A stretch of DNA of 64,000 nucleotides from Lethocerus indicus (GCA_019843655.1 JACDQD010000003.1:10604925-10668924), one strand, 5' to 3'. Shown: positions 42,101-56,509, numbered from the stretch's first letter. Notes: generated from the sequence alone by a model not told the origin. Program-made: numbers and translations.

Positions 42101-45100
42101 TAATACTGTGAGAAAATTAATAATGTTGGGATTGGCTGATGCCCTTCCACTTTACTCCAATAATGAAACTTTGTATGATATTTATGAAAAATTAAATTAC
42201 TTAATTTAAAATATAGAGGACTATTGCTGTCGATTATTAAATGCTTTAAATGTCTGGGTATTAGTAATAAACAAAAGCTGTATAGAATAGAATGAACATA
42301 GGAACTTTTTTAAATCATTCATATTGTCGATGTGACTTTTGAAATATATATTATTGACTTTTGTTAAGGAGATAGGTATTAGTTTTTGAGTAACCTGGCT
42401 GAAAATAAAAACAAATTTAATACAAATATAATCATAAATATTTCTGTAATTTTTTAAAAGTTTTGTACTTAATTGGGTTGTGAGGGTTTTATGGGAAATT
42501 AATTGAAGCCATCTATCTCTTTAACTCTACAGTAACCTTACAATTTAACATTATAAAACCAAATCTAATTAGTTTAATCAAATAACTTGTCATTTCAATT
42601 TGTGAAATAATTAATTTCTGTTAGCACTGATTTCACGTATTTCCTTCATTTGGAGTGTGTAAGTAATTATTTCAAGAAGTATGCTTGTTCTGTTTTGTAC
42701 AGATTAATAACTGATATGGAATCCAGTTTGTCTGACAAAAAATATCTATTAATGTGCAGAAATATTTTCTTAAAGCAAGGATTTGATGATTTGTTTTCAA
42801 ATTATTGGTTCCAAATGTTACAAAAAGAATAAGTAAAAATGATATGAATTAAGGATTAATTAAGGAATTAGCTGTATAATGTATGTATTCTGGCTAAAAC
42901 TTTGTGCAATATTTTCTTTATATGGAAGCAAAGTTTTAAAACAGATTGAAATCTCATTTATATTAATTTTCTGTCTTAGTTATATAACATTATTCTTAGT
43001 TTTATATATACATTGCAATCAGTCTTCCCATTTATAAGTAACTGTAGTTTTTATTCACTCATTCTTTTATATAATATTAAACTAAAGAAGTCTGAATGAA
43101 TGATGTACCGTCCACCTGATTTCTGTATTTCTGCATATTTTATGTATCTAGCAGTGAACCATGCTGTCATGAGGCAGTAAATACTATTGATTCTCAGTTT
43201 GCCTAAAATTAGTGCAGTGTCATGTTTAAAACTGGGAATTGGTGTAAATCCAATTGTATGAGTCTGATGTGTGGTGATGTTTAAGATAGAAATGAGTGGT
43301 TGTATTATTCCACCACTGTAATTGTAAACTGCAGTTATTTATGGGATGACCATTAAGATGATTTATGTGTGAAAGATGTATTATGAAAAAGTACAATTTC
43401 ATTTTGATTTATCTCTTGCCATAGTGAAGACAATTTTTTTGTCAGACCAAAGAAATGTCCGTGAAATTATTTATGCCACTCATTAATACATAAGTACCCA
43501 TTTTCCAGTTTGGCCCCACTCACCTGGGATTTTAAATTAAGGCAATATTTTGAATAATGTATATATAAATATAAAAAATAGAATCATTGTATATGTATGT
43601 TATAAAATCCGTGCATTGTATTTTGTGATATTTCCTGCTTTTTATCTCATAAATTTGCAAGTCGTGCCAATCGAATGACTTTCATAAACTGTAAATAGTT
43701 GAAAGACATTATTTCTCAAAATAACTTATGTTACATTTATTGGACTAATTGAACCTCTTCCCCCCATATTCACTACTCTATTTTCTGACATGGTTAATTT
43801 GACAGTGCTATCAAGTGAATCCCAACTTAAAAAGTCTGAATTTCTTTGGTCCAATTTGTAAACTGCACCCATTAATAATTGTATATTGAATAAAGTTTTA
43901 TACAATGTTGTGATGTATGGTGTTAAACATGGGTGCACAACATTGTGCATATTATGTGAATTGGAATGACATGTTTCATTAATTATTTTCCTCAATGTTA
44001 AATTAAGAGCAAAGTTTGGAGGATATAACTTACATACTCTAAAGATAATTACAGCAATATTAAATATATGAAGTATTTGAACTGAATAACAATTTTCATT
44101 ACAGTGAAAACCTAACTGGTAACTACAATGCAAAAGTGCTTTAGGAGTGTTCTTAAATGGATACAATAATGGTTTTTGTCAATAAGATTATTCTTGCATC
44201 AATTTATGACACATTTCTATTGTTGCTTTTCACAGAAATTGTTTTTGAAATATTTTATTCTAATTCTTATGTTGTGTACCCTTGTTTTTAATTAAAAGGC
44301 TTTAAATGGTATAGCAAGAGATTTGTTAATGAAAACAAAAAATGTGTATGGTCCAATGATAAATGTACATATTTTATGCTCATAGATGAATGTATATTAT
44401 GAGTTTTTTTTCTGATAACAATGCATATTTATACAGTTACAAGAAGAAGACTGAGGTTGGGCCATGCTTTTTATTATAGGTTTAATTTAAATTAATATAT
44501 GAATTGTATACTCCTTATGTTTTTTGCCTCCTTTCATCATTCTTCATTTTTTAATAATGATATATGGAATATTGTAATTATATAATACAAATTCAAATGT
44601 TGCAATAAGTGTTGTGTTTTCTGTCGATTATCTCCTTTCCATATTAATATCCACCCAGACATATGAATCAATGAGAATAAATCAATGTGAATTCTTCAAA
44701 TCTAATCATTAAAGTTACTAGCAATGAATTCTCAACTAAGAATTTTTGTTTGTTTGAATCTACTTTCTTAAAAAATGTCTTATTATATGAAATTAAATCA
44801 ACTTTAATCTGATAGAATCTTAATTAATGTCAGAAATTACAAAAAATCAATATCTGAATCAGATAATAATAATGAAGAACAAAATTCACTTTTTCCCACA
44901 TTATTGATGCAGAATCTCTTGTTATTATCACAAAAATAAAAAAGTTCTCTTTAGATAATGTGTAATCACATGGGTATAAGTTATATAAGGATGTGAACTT
45001 TGCATCCCGTTCTTCCATAGATTTTTAATATGATATATTTTTCGGTTTAAAGTGAAAGTTTGTTTTCGTTCATGTTGGAACATACTATAAAAATGTTGCG

Positions 45101-45120
45101 TTTTATAAATTTCTGTTTAT
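38364..45120. other. PI4KB 3' region and AT-rich intergenic DNA
   Basis: After the PI4KB stop come 6.7 kb of very AT-rich, CG-poor sequence. Candidate poly(A) signals include ATTAAA at 38731-38736 and AATAAA at 39317-39322; which one is used cannot be decided. The region contains a (TA) microsatellite at 39090-39132. The longest open frame (minus strand, 43726-44166) shows no domain or splice context and I consider it chance. No RNA gene or transposon is recognised. Confidence 0.5.
39090..39132. repeat. (TA)n microsatellite
   Basis: Long TA run interrupted by GTG, downstream of PI4KB. Confidence 0.95.
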
Positions 45121-45185
45121 GATCAAAGTAGCAATGTAGGGTGGCGCTCCCTGGCGGGATCGTTCGCGATATCAAGTTGACAGTA
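45121..45185. promoter_or_regulatory. Putative promoter at AT/CG composition boundary
   Basis: Composition changes abruptly here from AT-rich and CG-poor to CG-containing sequence. GTGGCGCTCCCTGGCGGG (45141-45158) holds a weak CTCF-like core on the minus strand (CCGCCAGGGAGCGC, two mismatches). GCCGGCCATTT at about 45192 contains a Pho/YY1-type GCCAT core. It precedes a probable first exon. The assignment rests on position and composition. Confidence 0.35.
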
Positions 45186-45381
45186 CAACGCCGGCCATTT
45201 CTGGTTGTAGTTCGTCGTTACAAACTGTGGTTCGTAGTTTTTTTATTTTTTATTTCCGTCGTACTTTACCAGCTGTGACACGGGGTGTAATCGAACCGGT
45301 CCGAGAGTTTTGTGATGTTCTGTGAATTAGAGGTTTCCAGACCGGCGACAGACAAGGTTTCGCCCTGGATCCTTATAAGAG
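45186..45381 (+). other. Probable untranslated first exon of an unidentified downstream gene
   Basis: CG-containing segment ending in a consensus donor, AAGAG/GTGAGT at about 45382. It contains only short frames. A duplicated word, GGTTGTAGTTCG / GGTTCGTAGTT, occurs near its start. No partner exon was found in the remaining 18.6 kb, so the gene's coding part would lie beyond 64000 and its identity is unknown. Confidence 0.35.
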
Positions 45382-48000
45382 GTGAGTTGAAAAGCCCTTT
45401 TAAGACCCAACTTATTTTATTTTGAGTTTGGTCGCCTTTGACGTTTGAATTGTTAAATACCCCCATCCTTCAAGACAACTAGGATCCTATCCAAATTAAG
45501 TTTGCCACCTGGAGCCGGAGGCCCTTCGGGGCATTCAAATGGTTAACCTTAACCTCCGCATCTGTTGCTCGTTATGTGTGCCCGTGACTTTTTTTTGGCT
45601 TTTGACTCCCGCCCGATCGATGACTTACTTTATCACTTAATTATCACTTACGCAGATACCCGTTAGGAGTAACGGTTCGGACACACTTGATGACATTGTT
45701 GTGTTTCACTGAAACCGTATCATATTCTTGTTTACGACGAAACCCGTTTTATTTACTCTCATTTTACCTGATTTATTACGCTTGGCAACATTTATTAATA
45801 CTGTTTCGATCGGGGTAATGGTTTAGGAACTTTTGATTGTTTTCGATATGGTTAAATCATATCAACTTTGTTAAATACCCCATTAATTATTTCATATGCT
45901 TCACCAACATAATTCTATTTGGGAATCAAACATGTTTAATTATAGAAACATAGTTTTAAGATTTTGATAAAACTACTAACTTTGTACATAAGATATTATG
46001 GTCTTGATTTAGATTGCACATTATTTTTTTGGAGATCCATTTCTTACTTTTAAATCTACATAATAATGGCAAATGCAATGAAAGTTTTCTTCTCCTATAA
46101 TCAATGTAAAAACGTTTTGATTAAACCATTTTGTATCTTAAAACTGCATATAACTATAAACAAAATTATGAAATTTAAAATTTCATTTAACTGAAATATA
46201 TAATTTTATAATTTCAATTTTTTTATATAATTAAAAGCAATATTTTTCTTGTTTGTTCTCTAGTTTTAACATAATAATATTGTGACAAAAAATACATAAA
46301 CTCAAACAGATATGTAGCTTTGTTAGTTTTAGTTCTTCGTTGCAATGTCTTGAGTATGATGAAAGAAGAATATCTTGAAATTGTTCCAAATTCATATTTT
46401 TTCTAAAGGATAGTGTAATCATCCTTTCTATCATAATTTAAACTTTGAAATGCATAGTTGTTTTCCTGTTTCATTCTCTTTTGTTTTAATATTTTATGCT
46501 TTATTTTAATGTCTTAATTATTTTAAATATATAACAATTATAAGTCCATAAGTGGTACGGCGGGATAGATAAATTGCATCTGTATGCATAAATTGGCATT
46601 TTGTATCTATTGTTTTATACCTGTTTACTACCTAACCATTATATTTTCCCTCAATTTTTGCTCAAAAGCACATAATTGTTCATTTTAAACAGTCAAAGAA
46701 ATAGAGGAATAAGTATCATATATCTTCTGTGAATATTGTATGAGATTTTATATGGTAATGGGAATCACTCCAGTGAATGATGTAAATTGTAATTTAACAA
46801 TTGGTAGTAGTATCAATTTGCGAATTTGTCTTATTTTTGTTTATCTTTATATCCATGAAAAATGGCTTATCCTCCATGTGAAATGGCAGGTTAAGCATCT
46901 TTCTCAGACCTGAAAATGTATTGGGGTGGATTGGAATCACCAAAATTGAAAAATTCTGAACAAGTTCAAATAAACACTTGAAATGAATTAAATGTTAAAA
47001 TGGTACAAGTTTTGCATTTGAATTTTGATTAATTCAAGATATCTAAGAGTTAATCCAATCCCTAATGTGGTCTTACTAATAATGGTGAAATCATAATGTG
47101 ATTTGAGACAATTTGATAAATTATGGTAGGAATACATTGAATAGTTAGTTCTTTATACATTTAAAATTGCAATAACTGGTATAGGTATATAATCGACCTA
47201 TTATTGACTACAGTAATAGTTATAATCGAGAAGACATTAATAACTGAATTGCCAGAACTTAGTTTTAGACACACTCATAACAATGTGACGCTTGATACCA
47301 GATATCACTAATTGAGGCGCAGTGTCATTAGCACTGTAAGTCCACTATAAGTGCACTTACCCACTTGCCCTAGCTGGATTGTTGAACACAGCAATTAAGT
47401 CGCTGGCTAAATAGTTAACAGATTAAAAAAACACTCTGAACTAACAGTGGGCGCTTTCACTGTAAGTAAGCTTTTTTAAGCTTTTTAAGGTGGGTTGGGG
47501 GTGAACTTGGCGAGAACTACCGAACTCTAATGTGTTAAACTACTAATATTAACTAAAAAACAAGTTCATCATCATCCTGAATGTATAATTTAATCGGTTA
47601 ATTAAAATCCGACGTGTGTAGCCAAAATCAAATGAAAAGTGCTTTGATATTTTAACTGGTATCTCAGTTGGAGATACAAATCGTTAACCGTAGTTTAGTT
47701 GACAGTGGACAATCTTGGACGTTCTGAGAATCCCGCCAAGAAACTCCTATCCACAAATCTACGCTATTGATAAATTTGAGAAATATTCAAAACTGTGGAG
47801 AATCGTCGACGAAAGTTGGGCATCCCTAGATTAAATGCCAGTTTCTCAATTTATTTTAAAGGCCACGTAGCCAGTAGAACTTATTTCTTGTATTTAGGAC
47901 ATGATACTCTTTATATTTGCAAGTGACTATAGAAGCGTTGTGGCCGTTTATATCCATATCCTCTCCTTATGAGGAGCCACGTAAGGCTTCTTCGGTCACC
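45382..48000. other. Non-coding block, segment A
   Basis: CG-bearing sequence to about 45.8 kb, then AT-rich to about 47.2 kb, then mixed composition. At 47300-47480 there is a run of short partly self-complementary words (CACTGTAAGTCCACTATAAG, AAGTGCACTTAC). No coding exon or repeat family is recognised. Confidence 0.5.
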
Positions 48001-50627
48001 TCAGGTTCTTCGGTAATGTTTGGTTACGTATAGTAGGCTGTCTAAATAATACGTATTGATTCATTAACGCAGGGTTCGATTAATACAGAAGGGTGGGATC
48101 GTATTTAAAAAATGAGGACAACTCGCTTTTGGTATGATCTTTCTTGCAACGTATCGGCTTTTTTAGGGGAAAATATCGCGAACACGCATAACAGAATGTA
48201 AAAATAAATTCATGATTCGCTTAAATTTGATTTACGTTTTCTCCCGTTCGACAGCATCTGCATTCTACCGTAATCAGCCCCATCTGTACCTCTGTCTCAT
48301 TCAGCATTTCGTACGGAAAGGAAATTAATACTTCGGAGTATGCAAATGATGTTTCAGATTGTTGGGTACAAGTTACGGATCAGTCTCAGTAATATCTAGG
48401 CCGCGACAAGTATAAATTAATCAATTATTAAGGTCCTTAATGAATTGGTGGGTCGCCAATGCAGGACGACAGAATTAGAAGTCGGTCATAGGAATCTGTG
48501 ATAAAAGCCCTGTAGATATTCTCGCTCATTTTATTTTGTACGTTGTATTAAGAAAGGGTCGCATTTAGACAATTTTTGGGTATGAGGAACGTCCTAATCT
48601 GGAAGGGGGAAAGCTCCAGTTTTAGGGAGCACGTTCCCCAACCTTGTGAGGGGAGGAAAATACAAAAGGGACCCGCAAGTCAGCGGCAATGTTAGCAGTT
48701 TTAGTTTGGCTGAAGATCTGAAATTAGTTGTCCTAAATAACGAATTGGTAAGGGCCCTTGTGGCGGCTCATGTTTGTTTCAGTCATTCCGAATACTATCC
48801 CGGGATGCACATATTAACTTCTCTGTCCTCCAGGTTTGTAAGAACAGGTTTGTAATTTTACGCGGTTTATCATTTCTGTTTAACTTCGTCCGTTTAGTAT
48901 ATAACACCTATTTAAGATAATATTGAATCATGCAGACTTAATTAACTGATATTTTGTGAATTCGTTTTTCTGATAGATATGTGCTTACCACTTATCCTAC
49001 GTATCTTCAAATAATTAATAACTATCAAATAGTTATCCTTTCTTGTTTTTATTTTTCTAACAGGGTACAATTTTATACATGTAAAATATTTTTCTTTCTA
49101 CGTACAAAGACAACGCGAATAAATAGATTTATATTATTTCTGCCCGTATAAAGTTGTTTAACTTTGAACAATGAATAATGAATAACACTTTTCGTAAGTT
49201 GATCACCGATTTCATTAATTATGTTGTTCATTTTGCCCGCTACACTCGAGGGTTCTGTTTAATGAAGAGGTTACCTTTCGTTGCATTAATAGGATTTTTA
49301 TTTGGACCCATTGTCCCGGGTTCGTTAACCGTCATTGTCATCGTCACTGACCTCGTCTATTTTTATGTCTCGTCGTTCATTATAGGACTGTATTGCCTGC
49401 AACGTGAACCGCATTGTGTTGTGAACCGCCCTTATAGAAGCTCCACAATGGTTGTACACCGAGGTTGGCCCGGCTTCCTAGTCTTTTTTTTTTTGCGCCG
49501 AAATATATACCTTCGCCGACTGCACGGACGATAGGCAGCTCCCTAAGAATCGTTATATTAACCTCTCCTAAGAATCTAGTTCGAGAAAATTAGAAACCGG
49601 ATTCTAAAGGAAGAATTGAAAACTTGTGAACGAATGACACGATTAAATTGGCAAGAGCTGTTGAAAGAATCTAGGATGGAGATGGACAAAAGAGTTAACT
49701 CAGGAGCCAAGGAACAGGATGGCTTAAGATGCAATCAGTACGGTTTGCAATTCACGATGTCAAGGACCATTGGCTTAATTTCAAATGTATTCATCTACCG
49801 GATTTTTTGATTTATTGTAATTTAAAAAAATCTTTGTTCTCTTGATTTGGCCTTGGAATAAAGGAAATTTCTAGGATTTTACGGAAAAATATCTGGCGGC
49901 CATATTTCGTCCGTCTTCTTTGTCCGTAATAATTCCTGCCCGAATAGTACGCTTGGAAATACATCTGGCCATTATAAACACCTATTCCGACTTTGTGCTT
50001 CTGATTAAGCGCTGTTTTGATTTGCATACCGGCTCGATGCGATAGAGGGGTTGGAGTATCGATGCTAATAGATTGGAGCTCATTCTGGACTGCTACCGTT
50101 TTTGGAAACGGTGGGCGAGTGACTCACCAACATGGCCGGCATTTAGATTTGATTTCAAGCCCGTTCTGGTTTCTTCTCATCTCCTCAATCTATTCTGCCG
50201 CTACGGAGGTGTTACAATTTTACTTCCTTGTTTTCTTTTGCCGTGGGCAAATTTGAATTTATTTTTAGGAAAGACTCAGATCTTCTTCTCAAATTGTTTC
50301 TGATCGAACCGCCGTTATTCTGCGGAAAAGAAATATAAATAAAATCCAATAGGAAATATACTAATAAAGGAAAAATCATACCCACCGGTTCATCAGAAAC
50401 AAGGGAAATACGCAAATAACAACACTAACCCGTTATAAATGATTGCACATCTACATGACCCTTTCTACACTAGGCTAAAACAGTGAACACAACACGAGAT
50501 GCTAAGACTGGGCGCTCCAACTTCAAGTGCAATTTCCGCTTGGTAATTTTACTGTTCACGGGCCAACAACAACTGAATTTAACTATCAGATATATTGTTG
50601 CCAGTGTCTGTCCTACTACTACTACTA

Positions 50628-50652
50628 AGTATAACTTAAACTAAGTTATACT
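50628..50652. repeat. Perfect inverted repeat, 11-bp arms
   Basis: AGTATAACTTA, a 3-nt spacer, then TAAGTTATACT, directly after a (CTA)n triplet run. Confidence 0.85.
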
Positions 50653-51569
50653 GTAAAGTAGCTCTGTATTCAGTTGCTGTAGTAATAAAACGTGTTATTT
50701 AATATCGGATGAAGTAGAAATATTTAAATTAATCAACATTTGTGATATGTGTTACTTATTTGTGTTCAATGTACTGTGCAGTACTAAGTGATTTTGATAA
50801 CTGGTTGGGGCGCTACAGTATTTCATCGCGATATCTCCCTTATTTTTCATAACACGTCGAAAACTTAAAAACTCACATTTTCCTCTAGCCGAGGTATTTA
50901 TTTTGACATAAAAATGTACCGAGTTTTAATTTTTCATGTTTTTGAATATATTTACGCAACACTCCGATTCTCGCGACTTTCTTTTGTATTTTTTGCATTT
51001 TTATATGGTTCTATTCTCTATCTCTTTTATTCATCGAAGCGTATAAAAAATTCAAGTTTAAATTGTAATTACCGCCTATTTTTTAATTTCAAAAATATGA
51101 AATAGCAGGAATTATAAATGATAAAAAAAAGTAGAAGGATTGATACGTACGTCACATACGCCGTAGTTTTAGGAACAAATTGCACTGGATAAAAGCACAG
51201 TCACGTAACCTACCATTTCTCGTTCCTGAAATGTGCTCTTAAACTAATGAAATTTCTCTTGGGTCTATAAATATGAATATGAGGTCGGGTCAATATTTCA
51301 CATTAGGTTAATTAATGTTTGGAACTATAAGTATGAAAGGACTGCGAAATACCGCATCATCATTCCTCAATCCTTTGCCCTCCAGATATCTTTTAATGTG
51401 GTCTCTCCGCAACTCCTGGTCTTTATGGAAAAAATGTCACCGTGCAAGATAAAAGACCTGTATGTGTTTATAATAGAAATGTTATTAATTGCTGAAATAA
51501 TTGTTTTATTAATATGTCAGAGGTTTATCTACAATTTTACATTTTCATATAAAATATATGAATTTATGG

Positions 51570-51643
<74 letters not shown>
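51570..51643. repeat. Composite (CA)n(TA)n microsatellite
   Basis: About 10 CA units followed directly by about 26 AT units. Confidence 0.95.
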
Positions 51644-51645
<2 letters not shown>

Positions 51646-52100
51646 AATTTTATTACTGATTCATCTATCCAGATATTTTTTTTGGATATAAAGTGTTGGG
51701 GAAATGTTGGAATTACATTTTTCAAGAGTATGTGTGCATGATGTATGCGAGCTTAGAGGTATTTTCTTTTAGCATATTATTAAATTCAGCAACCGGTAAA
51801 AGTCCCCCTTTACATTTTTTTGATCACGTGACTCGTTCCTGCTTGTTTGAGCTTATATCGGGGCCAAATTAAACTAAGTGAACGATATGGAATAGAGGAT
51901 ACGAATTCAATTAGCAGTATCATCATTCGTGACTGGAATAAACTATAATTGGGTTTTTCATATCTTATCCCTTGATTCTGATAATTCTGATATAAAATAA
52001 AGTACAGTCTAGATAAGGTCAGAAATAATTTACTCTTATGTGTTTTGTAAAATGCATAATATTTTTCACGTGTAACTAGCAACGATAAATTATCCTGTTG

Positions 52101-55100
52101 CTACAGTATCCCGGGATTTATTTCGTACAACAGTCAATAAGAAAACATTTGTTTAATCTATTTTACGTGATGCCTGCTTTGTAACACCTGGGCAAACAGC
52201 CTAATACCCGGATTGACCAAACTGACATTTCTGTTGTTGGTTCAGGTCCGCGAGGTGGATGAAAAACCCGAGTAGAACTTGAATTTCTGGTCATGAAAGC
52301 CTTGTCCTGCGCTCTTTTGTACGAACTTAAATTACACGGTTTTTTCCCCATTTAACTTTGTTCGCAGTCGAGTTGAACGAATACTGTGGGGGTGGGGGGT
52401 TAGACGTGACGGCTCGTTCCGGCCAATGTTCCGATCTGGATGAAACGTAACGGAATTTTTCAACCTGCAGTTTTTCCAATCAAACGCCAACTATTCGTCG
52501 CAACTGTTAAATTATATAGAAATTTTCTGTCTTACGGATGCGTGGTTTAGTTATTCAATTCCTTTTGGTTTCATTCCGAACGATTATCATTTAACTGAAT
52601 TTTTAATTCACGCTATATTCATAATACTTGTATATTGTAAATCCTGTAGCGTGGAAAATAATATGTAATAATTCATGTGTGAATCAAACCTGAATGGAAA
52701 ACAAATATAATTTGTTCCCTGTATTTTTATTCCTGTATTAAAGGTATAAGGCTTTGGTTTATACCAAAATAGTGCATCTGAAATTCACGACTGCACTTGC
52801 ACAAGATTCAGAGATGAGTTCGGTCGCATTATTCTTCGTAATATCCATTGAATTATACGTTACGCCAGTTTTAGGCCTCTTACGAGATGGGAATGAAGTT
52901 ATTTTTATCCATTTCATTTCTATACCTTGCTAGATACGTAGCATTGTATTTTTGAATTGACTAGCGGTTTCTGCCTTGATGTTCTGTTTTTGGAGATTAC
53001 GAGTTTGTTGCTTCATTTTACACATTAACCGACCGACACACTTTTCGAAGGTTTTTCGATTTGCATAAAGGAAAGTGGATTTGGATCTCGGTATACGTAT
53101 TCTTCTTCTAATAAAATGTAGAGCAACTGATGAATATTTATTTTAGTTTTTATGGCATTGTGTTATAGATTTGGAGCATTATGATAAAGATTTTGTGTGC
53201 AAATTTTATTGGTATTTCTTTTAAGCTTTAGTTGCTAAAGCGTAAGAAAGTTCCATAGAAATATAATTTTAATCGGATTTAATATTTCCTTAAAATGAAT
53301 TAATGTAACTTTGTAGAACGAAGGCACATTAAACGTAATTAATTAAAATTGCCCTTGTGAAGACATCGTTGAATATATGGTAAGACATTGCGGCAGTATT
53401 TCCTCTTTGGAAATAGCTGCGGTCAATTGGATCAGACATTATTTAGTGGAGTAATTTGTAAAGGTATTTTTCTTCGCAAACGCTGTGTACTTTACCGAAT
53501 AAAGAGGGAGCGATCGCCGTGAGTAATGGGAGTAATAGCTGGGTGGCCCCGTGGGGTTTTTCCTCGCAATTAGGGACAGGGCTGGGTATATTTGAATAAG
53601 AACTGTGTAGTATATTTAAGTTGGGTGGGGGCGGCGGGCGACCCATACGCTAATTTGTACCGCTCCCTCCAGCCTAATATTAACTGCCGCCTCCTTTGCT
53701 TAGTCTCCCTTTCGCTCCCATAAATTTCGAACAAAACTCACTAGCACGACCAGAGTGGTACCAGTTATGAAAGCAATGTTAAAATCACCGCTGGTCTGCT
53801 GCAATGTATATTCAGATATTCTAAATATACTTGTATCTTCACTCTTCTAGTAGTGGAAGCTTCAACACTTCAATAGAACAGCAGAACAAACCCTATTAAC
53901 ACAGTCTCAATTAGTCCTATTTCCTAATTGGTTTGCTTTTTTCCCGATAGATTGGAATGAGTTCTTTAAAGTAGGTTTTTTCAATCCTAGAAGGTGACGT
54001 TTTCTCACATTTGTTTGACTGTTTTTTTATATTATGGTATATATGTAAAGTATAAATTTAAATATTGGCAGTCATAATCTTCTTTTATTTTTTAGAGTAA
54101 TATTTCAACTAAATTCGCATTCTAGCAAAATCGCCTGGGTCAGTTATAAAATGTTCAAAATGCATGCTTAGATATTTCGTTTGTATAATAATTTAACATA
54201 CCAACATATTTTATTGATGTTTCTACCCTAATATAAAATATCTAATCTCAACCGAGTTGTGGTGTTTTTTCTTTTGGAATTAACTGACTGAATTAATCTG
54301 AATCTTTTCGAATGCAATTTATGTTTTCCGAAATTGTTTTATTTGTTTTAATACTTGAAATACTGCAGCAAAATTTAATAGCTAAAAATAAACAGAAGAC
54401 AATATATTCACGTATAATCCCATGTGCATTATTTGTATTTACATATAAAATAATTAGCCAAACTACGTTTGGCAGAAATTAGGAAATTATTCTGGCAACT
54501 ATTAATTACAGAAATCCTTGGCAAATGGGACAGGATGCAATTAGATGAGGTCTGCCAGAAAATTGTAGAAATCCCGGGAAGACGGTAAGAATGTCGCAAC
54601 CCAAAACGCGATTTCCCATTTTAAGGATGAGCCTAAAAACTGCACCCGCTCTCTGGGTTTGCAAGGCGTATTTAATCTGAACGCTTAAATCGTACAATTA
54701 AGCGGATATTTAATTGAAATTGCTTCTGTCCCATAAAGTCTGGTTATGCAAACCTATTAACATAAAAACATTAAAGAGATTCATTTTGCTTTTCTCAGAT
54801 TATTATGTGTAAACATATAAAAAGACTATCTTTGTTTGTTAAATGGGAGTTTGTACCACCATAATTGATCAGATCGAAGATGAACACGCGATGCAGATTC
54901 AACTAGGCTGCATTATTTTTATTATGTTTACAAGCCAAGAAAAATGCTTAATAAAAACAGCGCGTACTTATTTACTCGGAAAATGCTACTTCGCGAGTGC
55001 AAATTTGTAATACCTTGTTTTCTGGGTCTCACAAGAGGAAGGGGCGCAATGCAAGGCAAATTCGTAGGACCTGCAGCCGTGTTGTAGAAGGGCGGAAGTA

Positions 55101-56400
55101 ACCCCGGTGAAGTATGGCCGGGTCAGCGGTATAATTTTGTAGGATTTAGCCCCGTTCTCGATCTAGTGACCGCGGCCTTCTCGCCGCGTCTGGGGCCGCC
55201 CACGCCCTCTCTCCGTTCGGTTCGTCAAAACTGCTGCCCAGAATTTGGCACGCCGCTAATTTGGCACCCAATCAAACTGCGGTTTATTCACTGGCCCCCT
55301 CCCCCTTCCCCCCTTACTAATATTACGTCGGTAGGACTCTTGGCGTTCGGTCTCCGGGACGACGAGTTTTTTCTTCCTTCGCACTGACCGCGTCCCTACT
55401 CGTCCCCCTCCCTCTCCACCGGACCTCAACCTTCATCCCCGTGTTCGGAAACGTGCCACGGACTTCTCACCTCATTAAGGGCGCTAATTGAAATCGGTTT
55501 CGAATTCGGAACGAATTGTAGAAACTTGGCGAACTCTGTTCGGCATTGAAGGGCGGCGGTGCTACTGTCGAGTTTGATTTGCCGGTCTGAATCCCATGTC
55601 CTCTTCAGGCTCAGTAGAGGCAAGGGGATCTCTTCCACCTCTCAAAAATTGGGTCGCGATTTATTTTTTTTTTATCAAATGCTATCGGAGCCTAAGTTAA
55701 AGCGCTCGTAGAATAGGAAAGAAGAAAATTGTGAAGATTATAGAGCTTCGAAACAATTCATACATAAGTCTAACAGCATGTCTGGATATGTTGGATATGT
55801 TGCTATGGAGTGTTCTGGACTCAGGCAAAATACGTAATAATACGCGGGCGGACCATAACGTGTTAAGGAGACTTCGGTTCAGGCGTGACTTGTCACGTGT
55901 GTACTGTAATATTTAAAACAGAAAGTCGGTACGATATTTATTTGTGGAACGGTAAATGCCAGAAATGCCTGATACTTGGACACGTGAGGCAATAATTAGG
56001 AGGCAGGCAGACAGCGGACGTTCGACTGAGCGGCCTTCACTGCGTTCTTTCCTCCCCGTCCCAATATTGGTATGGAATTGGAAGCCCGGCCTGTCGACAC
56101 CTACTTTTTTTCCCACCTTAGTTTAATATCGGGGCCGTCTTAGTGCCATTACGGCCCGCCCGATCGAACCGACTTTCGCCTTAAACCAGACCAAACTCTA
56201 TTCGATTTTACTCATATCTAGTCTTATAAAATATAGTCATACCAGCAATATATTTCGAGTATAATACAATGAATGCTCTCTTAGCAACAGTTTCAAACTT
56301 GGAAGAGGCGAACGAAAGTGCAATAACTATCCATGTAACCAATAAAAATGTAATTGAATATATGTTATTTGTTTTCAAGTTTAAATTAAATGGCTCCGTA
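52101..56400. other. Non-coding block, segment C
   Basis: Alternates AT-rich stretches with GC-rich pulses, the strongest at about 55040-55640 (CCGCGGCC, GCCGCGTCTGGGGCCGCCCA). There is a direct repeat AATTTGGCAC at 55242-55251 and 55258-55267. A homopolymeric T run lies near 55662. No conserved protein or RNA gene is recognised on either strand. Confidence 0.5.
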
Positions 56401-56458
56401 AATACATTTGGAACGGGTCCATATTCCCCATTTTTGGCTCATATGTAGTTTTGCAGAA

Positions 56459-56460
<2 letters not shown>

Positions 56461-56509
<49 letters not shown>
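56461..56509. repeat. (AT)n microsatellite
   Basis: About 24 uninterrupted AT units. Confidence 0.95.

Larger units (their letters stand above)
48001..52100. other. Non-coding block, segment B
   Basis: Mixed composition with frequent CG between 48.0 and 50.5 kb, more AT-rich after. Open frames such as 49178-49534 (+, 118 codons, hydrophobic) have no recognisable domain and no supporting splice or start context, so they are not called genes. An 11-bp inverted repeat lies at 50628-50652 and a composite microsatellite at 51570-51643. Confidence 0.5.

Noticed and set aside
43726..44166. 146-codon minus-strand frame downstream of PI4KB
   Set aside because: AT-rich chance frame in a CG-poor 3' region with no conserved motif.
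49178..49534. 118-codon hydrophobic open frame resembling a membrane protein
   Set aside because: The hydrophobic character follows from T-rich codons, and a run of T encodes the FFF segment. No domain is recognisable.
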